6,637 nt of DNA from JBFWQM01 sp050249455 (lineage in GTDB: Bacteria > Pseudomonadota > Alphaproteobacteria > MPNO01 > VGEU01), in NCBI GenBank assembly GCA_050249455.1, contig JBFWQM010000269.1, forward strand, positions 1 through 6,637, read 5' to 3'. Numbering within the stretch: position 1 is the first letter of the stretch; every line of letters starts with the position of its first letter. Both the position numbers and the translations under genes were made by a program. This document shows positions 1 through 6,064 of the stretch, in pieces. Below the pieces are notes generated by a model that had not been told where the DNA came from, did not search any database, and saw nothing but the letters and a program-made list of their open reading frames with translations.

Positions 1-119
1 CGCGCGCCGCCTACGGCGTCGTGCGCCAAGCGGCGCAGGAGCTGAAGTCGACCGGCACCTGGGGCTTCATGGCCGGCGCAGTGCCGCACCCGGAGATGAA
101 CAAGCTGCTCAGCAGCTAG
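1..119 (+). CDS. 3' end of a gene of uncertain family (partial)
   Basis: An open frame runs in from the left edge (first full codon at position 3) and ends at TAG 117-119, leaving 38 residues. The tail reads roughly AAYGVVRQAAQELKSTGTW, then GFMAGAVPHPEMNKLLSS. Codon use is strongly GC3-biased, like the other genes here, which supports real coding. The pattern of a helix with 'ELK.TGT' followed by 'EMNKLL' resembles the C-terminal helices of isocitrate lyase/PEP mutase-family enzymes, but there are too few residues to be sure, and no catalytic residue lies in this part. It is convergent with the TPP-enzyme gene and separated from it by an inverted repeat. Family assignment is a weak inference; the existence of the coding tail is fairly secure. 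Confidence 0.6.
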   Translation, partial: RAAYGVVRQAAQELKSTGTWGFMAGAVPHPEMNKLLSS

Positions 120-127
120 TGCCGAAT

Positions 128-235
128 CGATGTTCTGTAGGGGCGGGTTTGAAACCCGCCCATTCCCTCTCCGCGGCGACATCGTCTGGCGGAGACATCG
201 CGGGCGGGTTTGAAACCCGCCCCTACAGAACGTCG
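128..235. repeat. Nested inverted repeat (REP/BIME-like) between convergent genes
   Basis: Two arms, 128-161 and 202-235, are inverted copies of each other. Within 34 bases they differ at one base near the outer ends and at the central base of the palindrome (G in one arm, C when the other is reverse-complemented). Each arm itself contains a short palindrome, GGGCGGGTTT-G-AAACCCGCC, preceded or followed by TTCTGTAGG or its complement. The spacer of about 40 bp is unrelated. The arrangement, two inverted REP-type units with a short linker, matches what is known of bacterial BIMEs. It sits exactly between two converging genes, ending 2 bp from the stop codon of the left-pointing one, so transcripts from either side could fold into hairpins. 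A terminator or RNA-stabilising role is an inference; there is no long T-run. Confidence 0.8.
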
Positions 236-237
236 TG

Positions 238-1923
238 CTACCCCTTTTTCGCCGCCAGCGACGCGTTGCGGATGGCGGTCAGGGTCGTCTTCGGGGTGAT
301 GACGTCGGTGTCGACCTTGAGCTCGATCAGCGCCGGGCCGGCGGCCGCCCGTGCCTCGGCGAACGCGGCGGCGAAGTCCTCGGTCCGCGTCACCGTGGCG
401 CCGAACGCGCCGTAGGCGCGGGCGAGCGCCGCGAAGTCGGGGTTGCGCAGGTCGGTGCCGCTGACCCGGCCGGGATACTCGCGCTCCTGGTGCATGCGGA
501 TGGTGCCGTAGGTGCTGTTGTTGACCACGACGAACAGGATCTTCGCGCCGTACTGCACGGCGGTCGCCAGCTCCTGGCCGTTCATCATGAAGCAGCCGTC
601 GCCGGCGAACGACACCACGGTGCGGCCGGGGTGGAGCAGGGCGGCGGCGATCGAGGCCGGCACGCCGTAGCCCATCGAGCCCGACTGCGGCGCCAGCTGG
701 GTGCCGAACTTCCGGTACTGCCAGAACCGGTGCACCCAGACGGTGTAGTTGCCGGCGCCGTTGGCGATGATCGCGTCCTCGGGCAGCGCGTCGCGCAGCC
801 ACACCATGATCTTGGCGAAATCGACCGCGCCGGGCGAGCCCTCCGGCTGCAGGTGCTTCTCGTAGTCGGCGCGCGCGCCGGCGCGCCACGACGCCCAGCG
901 GCCCTTCACCGGGGCCAGCGCGCGGGCGGCGGCGGCGAAGGGCGCCATGCCGGCATTGACCATCATGTCGGCCTGGTATACGCGGCCCAGCTCGCCCAGG
1001 CTCGGGTGGACGTGGATCATCGTCTGGCGTGGCTTGGGCAGGTCGAACAGCGTGTAGCCGCCTGTGATGACCTCGCCGAGTTGGGCGCCGACCACGAGCA
1101 GCAGGTCGCAGTCGCGGAACCGCTGCTGTAGCGCCGGGTTGACGCCGAGCCCAATGTCGCCGGCATAGACCGGCAGCCGGTTGTCCATCAGGTCCTGGCG
1201 GCGGAACGCGGCGACAGTCGGCAGGTCGCTGGCGGCCGCGAAGGCGGTGACGTCAGCCGCCGCTTCGGCCGTCCAGCCGCCGCCGCCGATCATCATCAGC
1301 GGCCGCTCGGCGGCGGCGAGCATCCCCCGGACCCGGTCCATCTCGGCGGCCGAGGGGGAGGGGCTGACGAGGCGGTAGCGGATGCCGTCCTCGACCGCCG
1401 CGCGCTCGGTCTGCATGTCCTCGGGCAGCGCCAGCACGACCGGGCCGGGGCGGCCGGAGACGGCGGTGTGGAAGGCGCGGGCGACCATCTCCGGGATGCG
1501 CGCGGGATCGTCGATCTGCGCCACCCACTTGGTGAACTGGCCGAACATGCGGCGGAAGTCGATCTCCTGGAACGCGTCGCGCTCCATCATCCGCCGCCCG
1601 ACCTGGCCGACGAACAGGATCAGGGGCGTCGAGTCCTGGTGCGCGGTGTGGATGCCGACGCTGGCGTGCGTGGCGCCGGGGCCGCGGGTGACGAAGGCGA
1701 TGCCGGGCTTGCCGGTCAGCTTCCCGTAGGCCTCCGCCATGTTGGCGACGCCGCCTTCCTGGCGGCAGACCACCAGTCGGATGGATTCGGCCGCGTCGTG
1801 CAGCGCATCCAGGGTCGCGAGGTAGCTCTCGCCGGGCACGCAGAACGCCATGTCGACGCCGTGCAGCTTCAGCGCATCGACCAGGATCTGCCCGCCCGTC
1901 CGCAGGTTGCCGGTGGTGGTCAT
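238..1923 (-). CDS. Thiamine-diphosphate-dependent enzyme, acetolactate synthase large subunit-like
   Basis: The 561-residue protein has the three-domain plan of the TPP-enzyme (acetohydroxyacid synthase/benzoylformate decarboxylase) superfamily. The N-terminal pyrimidine-binding domain (about 8-175) carries the conserved glutamate E56 in CRQEGG that activates the cofactor. A central Rossmann-like domain (about 195-335) contains MIGGGG (211-216). The C-terminal pyrophosphate-binding domain (about 365-550) has GDG 441-443 and NN 468-469, the usual Mg-diphosphate motif. Length is typical of the family. The N-terminal motif is PGESYL (30-35) rather than the PGG(A/S) typical of true biosynthetic IlvB/IlvI, and no IlvN-type small subunit gene is adjacent, so a role in branched-chain amino acid synthesis is not supported; the substrate, probably a 2-oxo acid, cannot be read from sequence. 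The ATG at 1923 has only a weak GAGAG about 11 bases upstream. It lies downstream of the NIPSNAP gene on the same strand and may share its transcript. Confidence 0.9.
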   Translation of the reverse strand: MTTTGNLRTGGQILVDALKLHGVDMAFCVPGESYLATLDALHDAAESIRLVVCRQEGGVANMAEAYGKLTGKPGIAFVTRGPGATHASVGIHTAHQDSTPLILFVGQVGRRMMERDAFQEIDFRRMFGQFTKWVAQIDDPARIPEMVARAFHTAVSGRPGPVVLALPEDMQTERAAVEDGIRYRLVSPSPSAAEMDRVRGMLAAAERPLMMIGGGGWTAEAAADVTAFAAASDLPTVAAFRRQDLMDNRLPVYAGDIGLGVNPALQQRFRDCDLLLVVGAQLGEVITGGYTLFDLPKPRQTMIHVHPSLGELGRVYQADMMVNAGMAPFAAAARALAPVKGRWASWRAGARADYEKHLQPEGSPGAVDFAKIMVWLRDALPEDAIIANGAGNYTVWVHRFWQYRKFGTQLAPQSGSMGYGVPASIAAALLHPGRTVVSFAGDGCFMMNGQELATAVQYGAKILFVVVNNSTYGTIRMHQEREYPGRVSGTDLRNPDFAALARAYGAFGATVTRTEDFAAAFAEARAAAGPALIELKVDTDVITPKTTLTAIRNASLAAKKG

Positions 1924-1967
1924 TTCGATAGGGCTCTCATGATTTCATAAAGCGAGGTGCGGAGAGG

Positions 1968-2048
1968 CCCCCTCCCCCAACCCCCTCCCGCGAGGTGAGG
2001 GGGCTAGAACATCCCCCTCCCCTCGTGGGCGGGGGCGGGGGGAGGGGG
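1968..2048. repeat. C/G-rich repeat forming two hairpins between co-directional genes
   Basis: The block contains three copies of CCCCCTCCC (1968-1976, 1981-1989, 2013-2021) and matching G-rich strands. CCCCCTC at 1981-1987 can pair with GAGGGGG at 1997-2003 (loop 9, with extra pairing possible inside), and CCCCCTCCCC at 2013-2022 pairs perfectly with GGGGAGGGGG at 2039-2048. It lies in the 145-bp gap between the NIPSNAP gene and the TPP-enzyme gene, which both read leftward. Similar C-rich palindromes are scattered between genes in many GC-rich alphaproteobacteria (family knowledge, not searched). It could attenuate or process a shared message, but there is no T-run, so a classic terminator is not shown. 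The G-tracts might also form quadruplex structure. Confidence 0.65.
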
Positions 2049-2068
2049 CGCCTGCTGCGAAAGAAATG

Positions 2069-2389
2069 CTAGCCGCCAACCTTCGGCGACCACGGCGCCG
2101 GCGCCAGGATCTTGTTTTCCTGCGTCAGGATCAGGTCGCGCAGCTTCGCCAGCACCGCCTGCCATTCCTTGCTGGCGGCGAGCTCGGCGCGGCGGCGCGC
2201 GCGGTCGGCGAAGTCCTGGTAGGCCCACATGTGCACGATCTGGTTGAGCGCGCCGAACTCCGTCGTGTACCAGCCGACCAGGTTGCCCAGGATGCGGCCC
2301 TGCACGGGGAACCCTTCGGCCTCGTAGATGCGCATGTATTCGGCGGTCGCGCCGGGCTTGCAGGTATAGGTCCGCATCTCGACGATCAT
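2069..2389 (-). CDS. NIPSNAP-family protein
   Basis: This encodes a 106-residue small protein that opens with MIVEMRTYTCKPG, a strand typical of the NIPSNAP family. A helix follows (about 14-25, ATAEYMRIYEAEG), then GRILGNLVGWYTTEFGALNQIVHMWAYQDFADR (31-63 region), the characteristic 'G.W.tE.G.lNqiv.mW.Y.d..dR' pattern. The fold is a ferredoxin-like dimeric alpha-beta barrel and the length is normal for a bacterial single-domain member. The biochemical function of bacterial NIPSNAP proteins is poorly defined; they often sit near small-molecule catabolic genes. The open frame extends upstream to 2434, but the start at 2389 is preferred: it fits the family N-terminus and has a good Shine-Dalgarno (AGGGGGA, 5 bases before the ATG), whereas the longer frame would run through the promoter of the divergent operon. 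No signal peptide is seen, so it is probably cytoplasmic. Confidence 0.9.
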   Translation of the reverse strand: MIVEMRTYTCKPGATAEYMRIYEAEGFPVQGRILGNLVGWYTTEFGALNQIVHMWAYQDFADRARRRAELAASKEWQAVLAKLRDLILTQENKILAPAPWSPKVGG

Positions 2390-2433
2390 GGCCGTCCCCC
2401 TGGATTTAGCGTGCCGCGCGGCCGGCGGTTTCA

Positions 2434-2461
2434 TTGACCGTCGGGGCCGTTTCGCTATGAT
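2434..2461 (+). promoter_or_regulatory. Predicted sigma70-type promoter of the prpDBC operon
   Basis: TTGACC (2434-2439) and TATGAT (2456-2461) are separated by 16 bp; each hexamer matches the consensus in 5 of 6 positions, which stands out in such GC-rich DNA. Transcription would begin near 2468, leaving a leader of about 28 bases before the prpD ATG at 2496. The -10 box overlaps an in-frame ATG at 2457, which argues against that codon as the translation start. Assignment is from sequence pattern alone. I see no clear operator palindrome for a PrpR- or GntR-type regulator beside it. Confidence 0.65.
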
Positions 2462-2495
2462 GGCCCGCCCTTCGGCCAGCCGGCAAGATCACACC

Positions 2496-4004
2496 ATGAT
2501 AGAACACATCGTCAGGGTCTACCCCTCGAAGGAAACGCTCGCCAAGACGGACCAGCTGGCGTGGAAAATCGCCGCCGTCGCGACCGATCCGGTCGCGGTG
2601 GAACCGGCGGTCGCCGACATGATCGTCAACCGCATCATCGACAACGCCTCGGTGGCGATCGCGGCGATCAACCGCGAGCCGGTGGCGAACGCGCGCAGCC
2701 AGGCGCTGGCGCACCCGCGCCCCGGCGGCGCCGCGGTGTTCGGCCTGCCCGCCGACCAGCGCTTCGAGGCGGAGTGGGCGGCGTGGGCCAACGGCACGGC
2801 GGTGCGCGAGCTCGACTACCACGACACCTTCCTCGCCGCCGACTACTCACACCCCGGCGACAACATCCCGCCGGTGCTGGCGGTCGCCCAGCAGCTCGGC
2901 AGGTCGGGCGCCGAGGTCCTGCGCGGGCTCGCCACCGGCTACGAGATCCAGATCGACCTCGTGAAAGGCATCTGCCTGCACGAGCACAAGATCGACCACA
3001 TCGCCCACCTCGGCCCGTCGGCGGCGGCCGGCATCGGCACGCTGCTCGGGCTCGACACCGACACGATCTACCAGGCGGTGCAGCAGGCGCTGCACGTCAC
3101 CTGCTCGACGCGGCAGTCGCGCAAGGGCGAGATCTCGTCGTGGAAGGCCTATGCGCCATCGCACGCCGGCAAGCTGGCGATCGAGGCGGTCGACCGCGCG
3201 ATGCGGGGCGAGAAGGCGCCGTCGCCGATCTACGAGGGCGAGGACGGCGTCATCGCCTGGATGCTGTCGGGCCCGCAGGCGCGCTACACCGTGCCGCTGC
3301 CGGCACCGGGCGAGGCCAAGCGCGCGATTCTCGAGTCCTACACCAAGGAGCACTCGGCGGAGTACCAGAGCCAGGCGCTGATCGACCTCGCGTTCCGCAT
3401 GCGCAAGGAAGTCGCGGATTTCGAGGCGATCGACCGCATCGTCATCCACACCAGCCACCACACCCACTACGTCATCGGCACCGGCGCCAACGACCCGCAG
3501 AAGATGGACCCGAAGGCGAGCCGCGAAACGCTCGACCATTCGATCATGTACATCTTCGCGGTCGCGCTGCAGGACGGCGAATGGCACCACGTACGGTCCT
3601 ATGCGCCCGAGCGCGCGGCGCGGCCCGACACCGTGCGGCTGTGGCAGAAGATCACGACCGCCGAGGACAAGGAATGGACGGCGCGCTATCACGAGCCCGA
3701 CCCGAACAAGCGCGCCTTCGGCGGCCGGGTCGAGATCGTGATGAAGGACGGCAGGCGCGTCGTGGACGAGCTCGCCGTCGCCAACGCGCACGCCGCCGGC
3801 GCGCGGCCGTTCGCGCGGGCCGACTACATCCGCAAGTTCGAGACCCTGACCGAGGGCATCGTCGCCGCGGCGGAGTCCAAGCGCTTCCTCGACCTCGTGC
3901 AGCGGCTGCCGACGCTATCGGCGGCAGAGGTGGCGCAGATCAACGTCGCCCTCGACCCGTCGAAGCTGACCCACGCGGCGCGCGACAAACGGGGGATCTT
4001 CTGA
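2496..4004 (+). CDS. prpD: 2-methylcitrate dehydratase, MmgE/PrpD family
   Basis: PrpD removes water from 2-methylcitrate to give 2-methyl-cis-aconitate in the cytoplasmic methylcitrate cycle for propionyl-CoA. The 502-residue product is close to the usual PrpD length of about 480-505. The N-terminal helical domain carries the family signature ELDYHDTFLAADYSHPGDN (105-123), with the conserved D and H residues expected near the active site; E. coli PrpD has WLDFNDTWLAAEWGHPSDN here. KIDHIAHLGPSAAAG (165-179), SSWKAYAPSHAG (214-225) and EYQSQALID (289-297) match other conserved blocks. A C-terminal alpha/beta domain (about 275-440) completes the MmgE/PrpD fold. Start ATG 2496 is chosen over upstream in-frame ATGs at 2388 and 2457 because the predicted promoter lies over or after those; the Shine-Dalgarno is poor and the leader short. 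Other family members act on other acids (for example itaconate), but the prpB and prpC partners make this role likely. Confidence 0.92.
   Translation: MIEHIVRVYPSKETLAKTDQLAWKIAAVATDPVAVEPAVADMIVNRIIDNASVAIAAINREPVANARSQALAHPRPGGAAVFGLPADQRFEAEWAAWANGTAVRELDYHDTFLAADYSHPGDNIPPVLAVAQQLGRSGAEVLRGLATGYEIQIDLVKGICLHEHKIDHIAHLGPSAAAGIGTLLGLDTDTIYQAVQQALHVTCSTRQSRKGEISSWKAYAPSHAGKLAIEAVDRAMRGEKAPSPIYEGEDGVIAWMLSGPQARYTVPLPAPGEAKRAILESYTKEHSAEYQSQALIDLAFRMRKEVADFEAIDRIVIHTSHHTHYVIGTGANDPQKMDPKASRETLDHSIMYIFAVALQDGEWHHVRSYAPERAARPDTVRLWQKITTAEDKEWTARYHEPDPNKRAFGGRVEIVMKDGRRVVDELAVANAHAAGARPFARADYIRKFETLTEGIVAAAESKRFLDLVQRLPTLSAAEVAQINVALDPSKLTHAARDKRGIF
3991..3996 (+). promoter_or_regulatory. Ribosome-binding site of prpB inside the prpD 3' end
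   Basis: GGGGGA at 3991-3996 lies 7 bases before the prpB ATG at 4004. It supports that start and lies within the last codons of prpD, as expected for a translationally coupled TGATG junction, where the stop TGA (4002-4004) and the start ATG (4004-4006) share one base. Confidence 0.6.
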
Positions 4005-4897
4005 TGCTGTTCTCGAAGAAGCAGGCGGCGGAGAAGCGGGCGGCGTTCCGCGCCGCGCTGGACTCGGGCAAACTGCTTCGCTTCCCCGGCGCGTTCTCGC
4101 CGGTCGTCGCCATGCTGATCGAGCAGAAGGGGTTCGACGGCGTCTACATCTCCGGCGCCGTGCTGTCGAACGAGCTGGGCCTGCCCGACATCGGGCTGAC
4201 CACGTTGAGCGAGGTGAGCCAGCGCGGCTACCAGATCGCGCGGGTCACCGACCTGCCGGCGATCATCGACATCGACACCGGCTTCGGCGAGGCGATGAGC
4301 GCGGCGCGCACCATCCGCGAGCTGGAGGACCTCGGCCTCGCCGGCTGCCATATCGAGGACCAGACCGCGCCGAAACGCTGCGGCCACCTCGACAACAAGT
4401 CGCTGGTCGACATCCCGACCATGGTCCAGCGCGTGCGCGCCGCCGCGCAGGCCCGTCGCGACCCGAATTTCCTGCTGATCGCGCGCACCGACGCGCGGGC
4501 GTCGGAGGGCATGGACAAGGCGATCGACCGCGCCAAGGCCTATGTCGACGCCGGCGCCGATATGGTCTTCCCCGAGGCGCTCACCACCGAGAAGGACTAC
4601 GAGACCTTCCGCAAGGCGGTTTCCGTGCCGCTGCTCGCCAACATGACCGAGTTCGGCAAGACGCCGCTCTACACGACGCAGCAGCTCGCCGACTTCGGCT
4701 ACAATCTGGTCATCTATCCGGTGACGCCGCTGAGGCTCGCGCTCGGTGCGATCGATTCCGCCTATGACGCGATCGCGAAAGACGGCACCAACGCCAACGT
4801 CGTAGACCGCATGATGACGCGCGCGCGCCTCTACGAGGTGCTGCACTACGAGGATTACAACGCGTTCGACCAGAGCATCTTCAACTTTAAGCTCTGA
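4004..4897 (+). CDS. prpB: 2-methylisocitrate lyase
   Basis: PrpB cleaves (2S,3R)-2-methylisocitrate to pyruvate and succinate, the last step of the methylcitrate cycle. The 297-residue protein has the same length as E. coli PrpB (296) and follows the isocitrate lyase/PEP mutase barrel: PGAFSPVVAMLIEQKGFDGVYISGA (28-52 region), DIDTGFG (89-95) with metal-site aspartates D89 and D91, HIEDQ (116-120), and KRCGH (124-128) with catalytic cysteine C126. KRCGH, rather than the KKCGH of true isocitrate lyase, marks the methylisocitrate lyase branch. RTDA (161-164), FPEA (189-192) and NMTEFGKTP (213-221) complete the active site. Small differences from E. coli are SGA for SGG, DID for DAD and KRCGHL for KRCGHR. 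The start overlaps the prpD stop by one base and has a good ribosome-binding site. The short length and KRCGH exclude glyoxylate-cycle isocitrate lyase; carboxyphosphoenolpyruvate mutase is unlikely given the neighbours. Confidence 0.95.
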   Translation: MLFSKKQAAEKRAAFRAALDSGKLLRFPGAFSPVVAMLIEQKGFDGVYISGAVLSNELGLPDIGLTTLSEVSQRGYQIARVTDLPAIIDIDTGFGEAMSAARTIRELEDLGLAGCHIEDQTAPKRCGHLDNKSLVDIPTMVQRVRAAAQARRDPNFLLIARTDARASEGMDKAIDRAKAYVDAGADMVFPEALTTEKDYETFRKAVSVPLLANMTEFGKTPLYTTQQLADFGYNLVIYPVTPLRLALGAIDSAYDAIAKDGTNANVVDRMMTRARLYEVLHYEDYNAFDQSIFNFKL

Positions 4898-4930
4898 TCC
4901 GGACGGATCGCAAAACGGGTGCGGGGGCAC

Positions 4931-6064
4931 ATGGCGAACGAGCAGAAGATCTATCGCGGGCTGGACGGCGTGGTGGTCGACACGACGGCGGTGTCGAAGG
5001 TGATGCCGGAGACCAACTCGCTGACCTATCGCGGCTACGCGGTGCAGGACCTCGCCCAGCACTGTACGTTCGAGGAGGTCGCCTACCTGATCTACAACGG
5101 CGAGCTGCCGAACAAGAAGGAGCTGGCCGCGTTCAAGCGCCAGGAGAAGGCGCGGCGCGAGATCGACAAGGACCTGATCGCGGTCATCAAGCACTACCCC
5201 AAGACCGCGCACCCGATGGACACGATCCGCACCTCGGTCAGCTTCCTGGGTCTGCACGAGGTCGCGTGGGGCGGCGAGAAGCTGGAGGACGACAAGAAGC
5301 GGGCGATCGACCTGCTGGCCAAGATCCCGACCATGATCGCCACCGACTACCGCTACCGCCAGGGCCTGCGCCGCATCGCGCCGCGGTCGGACCTGTCGTT
5401 CTCCGAGAACTTCTTCCACATGTGCTTCGGCAAGGTGCCGCCGGAGGAAGTGGTGCGGGCGTTCGACATCTCGTTGATCCTCTATGCCGAGCACAGCTTC
5501 AACGCCTCGACCTTCACCACCCGCGTCATCACCTCGACCCGGTCGGACCTCTACAGCGCCACGGTCGGCGCCATCGGCGCGCTCAAGGGCCCGTTGCACG
5601 GCGGCGCCAACGAGGCGGTGATGCACATGCTGAAGGAGATCAAGACGCCGGCCAAGGCGCGCTCCTGGATGGAGAACGCCGTCAAGAACAAACGCCTGGT
5701 GATGGGCTTCGGCCACCGCGTCTACAAGTCGGGCGACTCGCGCGTGCCGACCATGCGCAGGTGCCTGGAGGACCTGTCGGCCTGGGCCGGCGAGGACAAG
5801 TGGCTCCGGATCGAGGACGAGCTGCAGGACTACATGCTCAAGGCCAAGAACATCCACCCCAACCTCGATTTCCCGTCGGGACCGGCCTACTACCTGATGG
5901 GTTTCGACATCGACCTCTACACGCCGATCTTCGTCATGGCCCGCACCACCGGCTGGTCGGCGCATTATTTCGAGCAGAACGCCGACAACCGCCTGATCCG
6001 CCCGCTCAGCGCCTATACCGGCGTCGAGCAGCGGCCGGTCACGCCGCTGTCAAAGCGCAAGTAG
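4931..6064 (+). CDS. prpC: 2-methylcitrate synthase / citrate synthase family
   Basis: PrpC condenses propionyl-CoA with oxaloacetate to form 2-methylcitrate, the entry step of the cycle. The 377-residue product has the short type of citrate synthase fold, without the N-terminal beta domain of hexameric proteobacterial GltA. The catalytic triad is present: H223 in GPLHGGANEAV, H262 in the signature GFGHRVYKSGDSR, and D313 in NLDFPSGPAYY. AEHSFNASTF (186-195) and NRLIRPLSAYTG (353-364) are the other conserved substrate- and CoA-site blocks. Citrate and methylcitrate synthases cannot be cleanly separated by motif, so PrpC is chosen because the gene follows prpD and prpB after a 33-base gap. ATG 4931 fits the family N-terminus (ANEQKIYRGLDGVVVD); GGGGG at 4923-4927 is a close ribosome-binding site, 3 bases before the ATG. 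An alternative GTG at 4919 would add four residues. The last 15 bases overlap the convergent gene to the right. Confidence 0.92.
   Translation: MANEQKIYRGLDGVVVDTTAVSKVMPETNSLTYRGYAVQDLAQHCTFEEVAYLIYNGELPNKKELAAFKRQEKARREIDKDLIAVIKHYPKTAHPMDTIRTSVSFLGLHEVAWGGEKLEDDKKRAIDLLAKIPTMIATDYRYRQGLRRIAPRSDLSFSENFFHMCFGKVPPEEVVRAFDISLILYAEHSFNASTFTTRVITSTRSDLYSATVGAIGALKGPLHGGANEAVMHMLKEIKTPAKARSWMENAVKNKRLVMGFGHRVYKSGDSRVPTMRRCLEDLSAWAGEDKWLRIEDELQDYMLKAKNIHPNLDFPSGPAYYLMGFDIDLYTPIFVMARTTGWSAHYFEQNADNRLIRPLSAYTGVEQRPVTPLSKRK

Noticed and set aside
128..235. CRISPR array or insertion-sequence terminal repeats
   Set aside because: Only two units in inverted orientation, about 40 bp apart, with no transposase between them and no regular direct repeats; a REP/BIME-like element fits better.
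235..1131. Open frame on the + strand opposite the TPP-enzyme gene
   Set aside because: It is antisense to a gene with intact E56 and GDG...NN motifs, and has no recognisable motifs of its own.
2390..2434. A leftward promoter for the NIPSNAP gene (CTAAAT as a -10 box)
   Set aside because: No acceptable -35 hexamer at the proper distance; a promoter must exist nearby but cannot be supported from the sequence.
2561..4003. Long + strand open frame across prpD in the frame that continues into prpB
   Set aside because: It is a shadow: its translation is arginine/proline/glycine-rich with no family motifs, while the overlapping prpD frame has full PrpD signatures. Only the part from 4004 onward is real (prpB).
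3824..5965. 713-codon open frame on the - strand opposite prpB and prpC
   Set aside because: Antisense shadow caused by high GC content; composition is R/V/H/D-rich low-complexity sequence with no motifs, and the + strand genes are certain.
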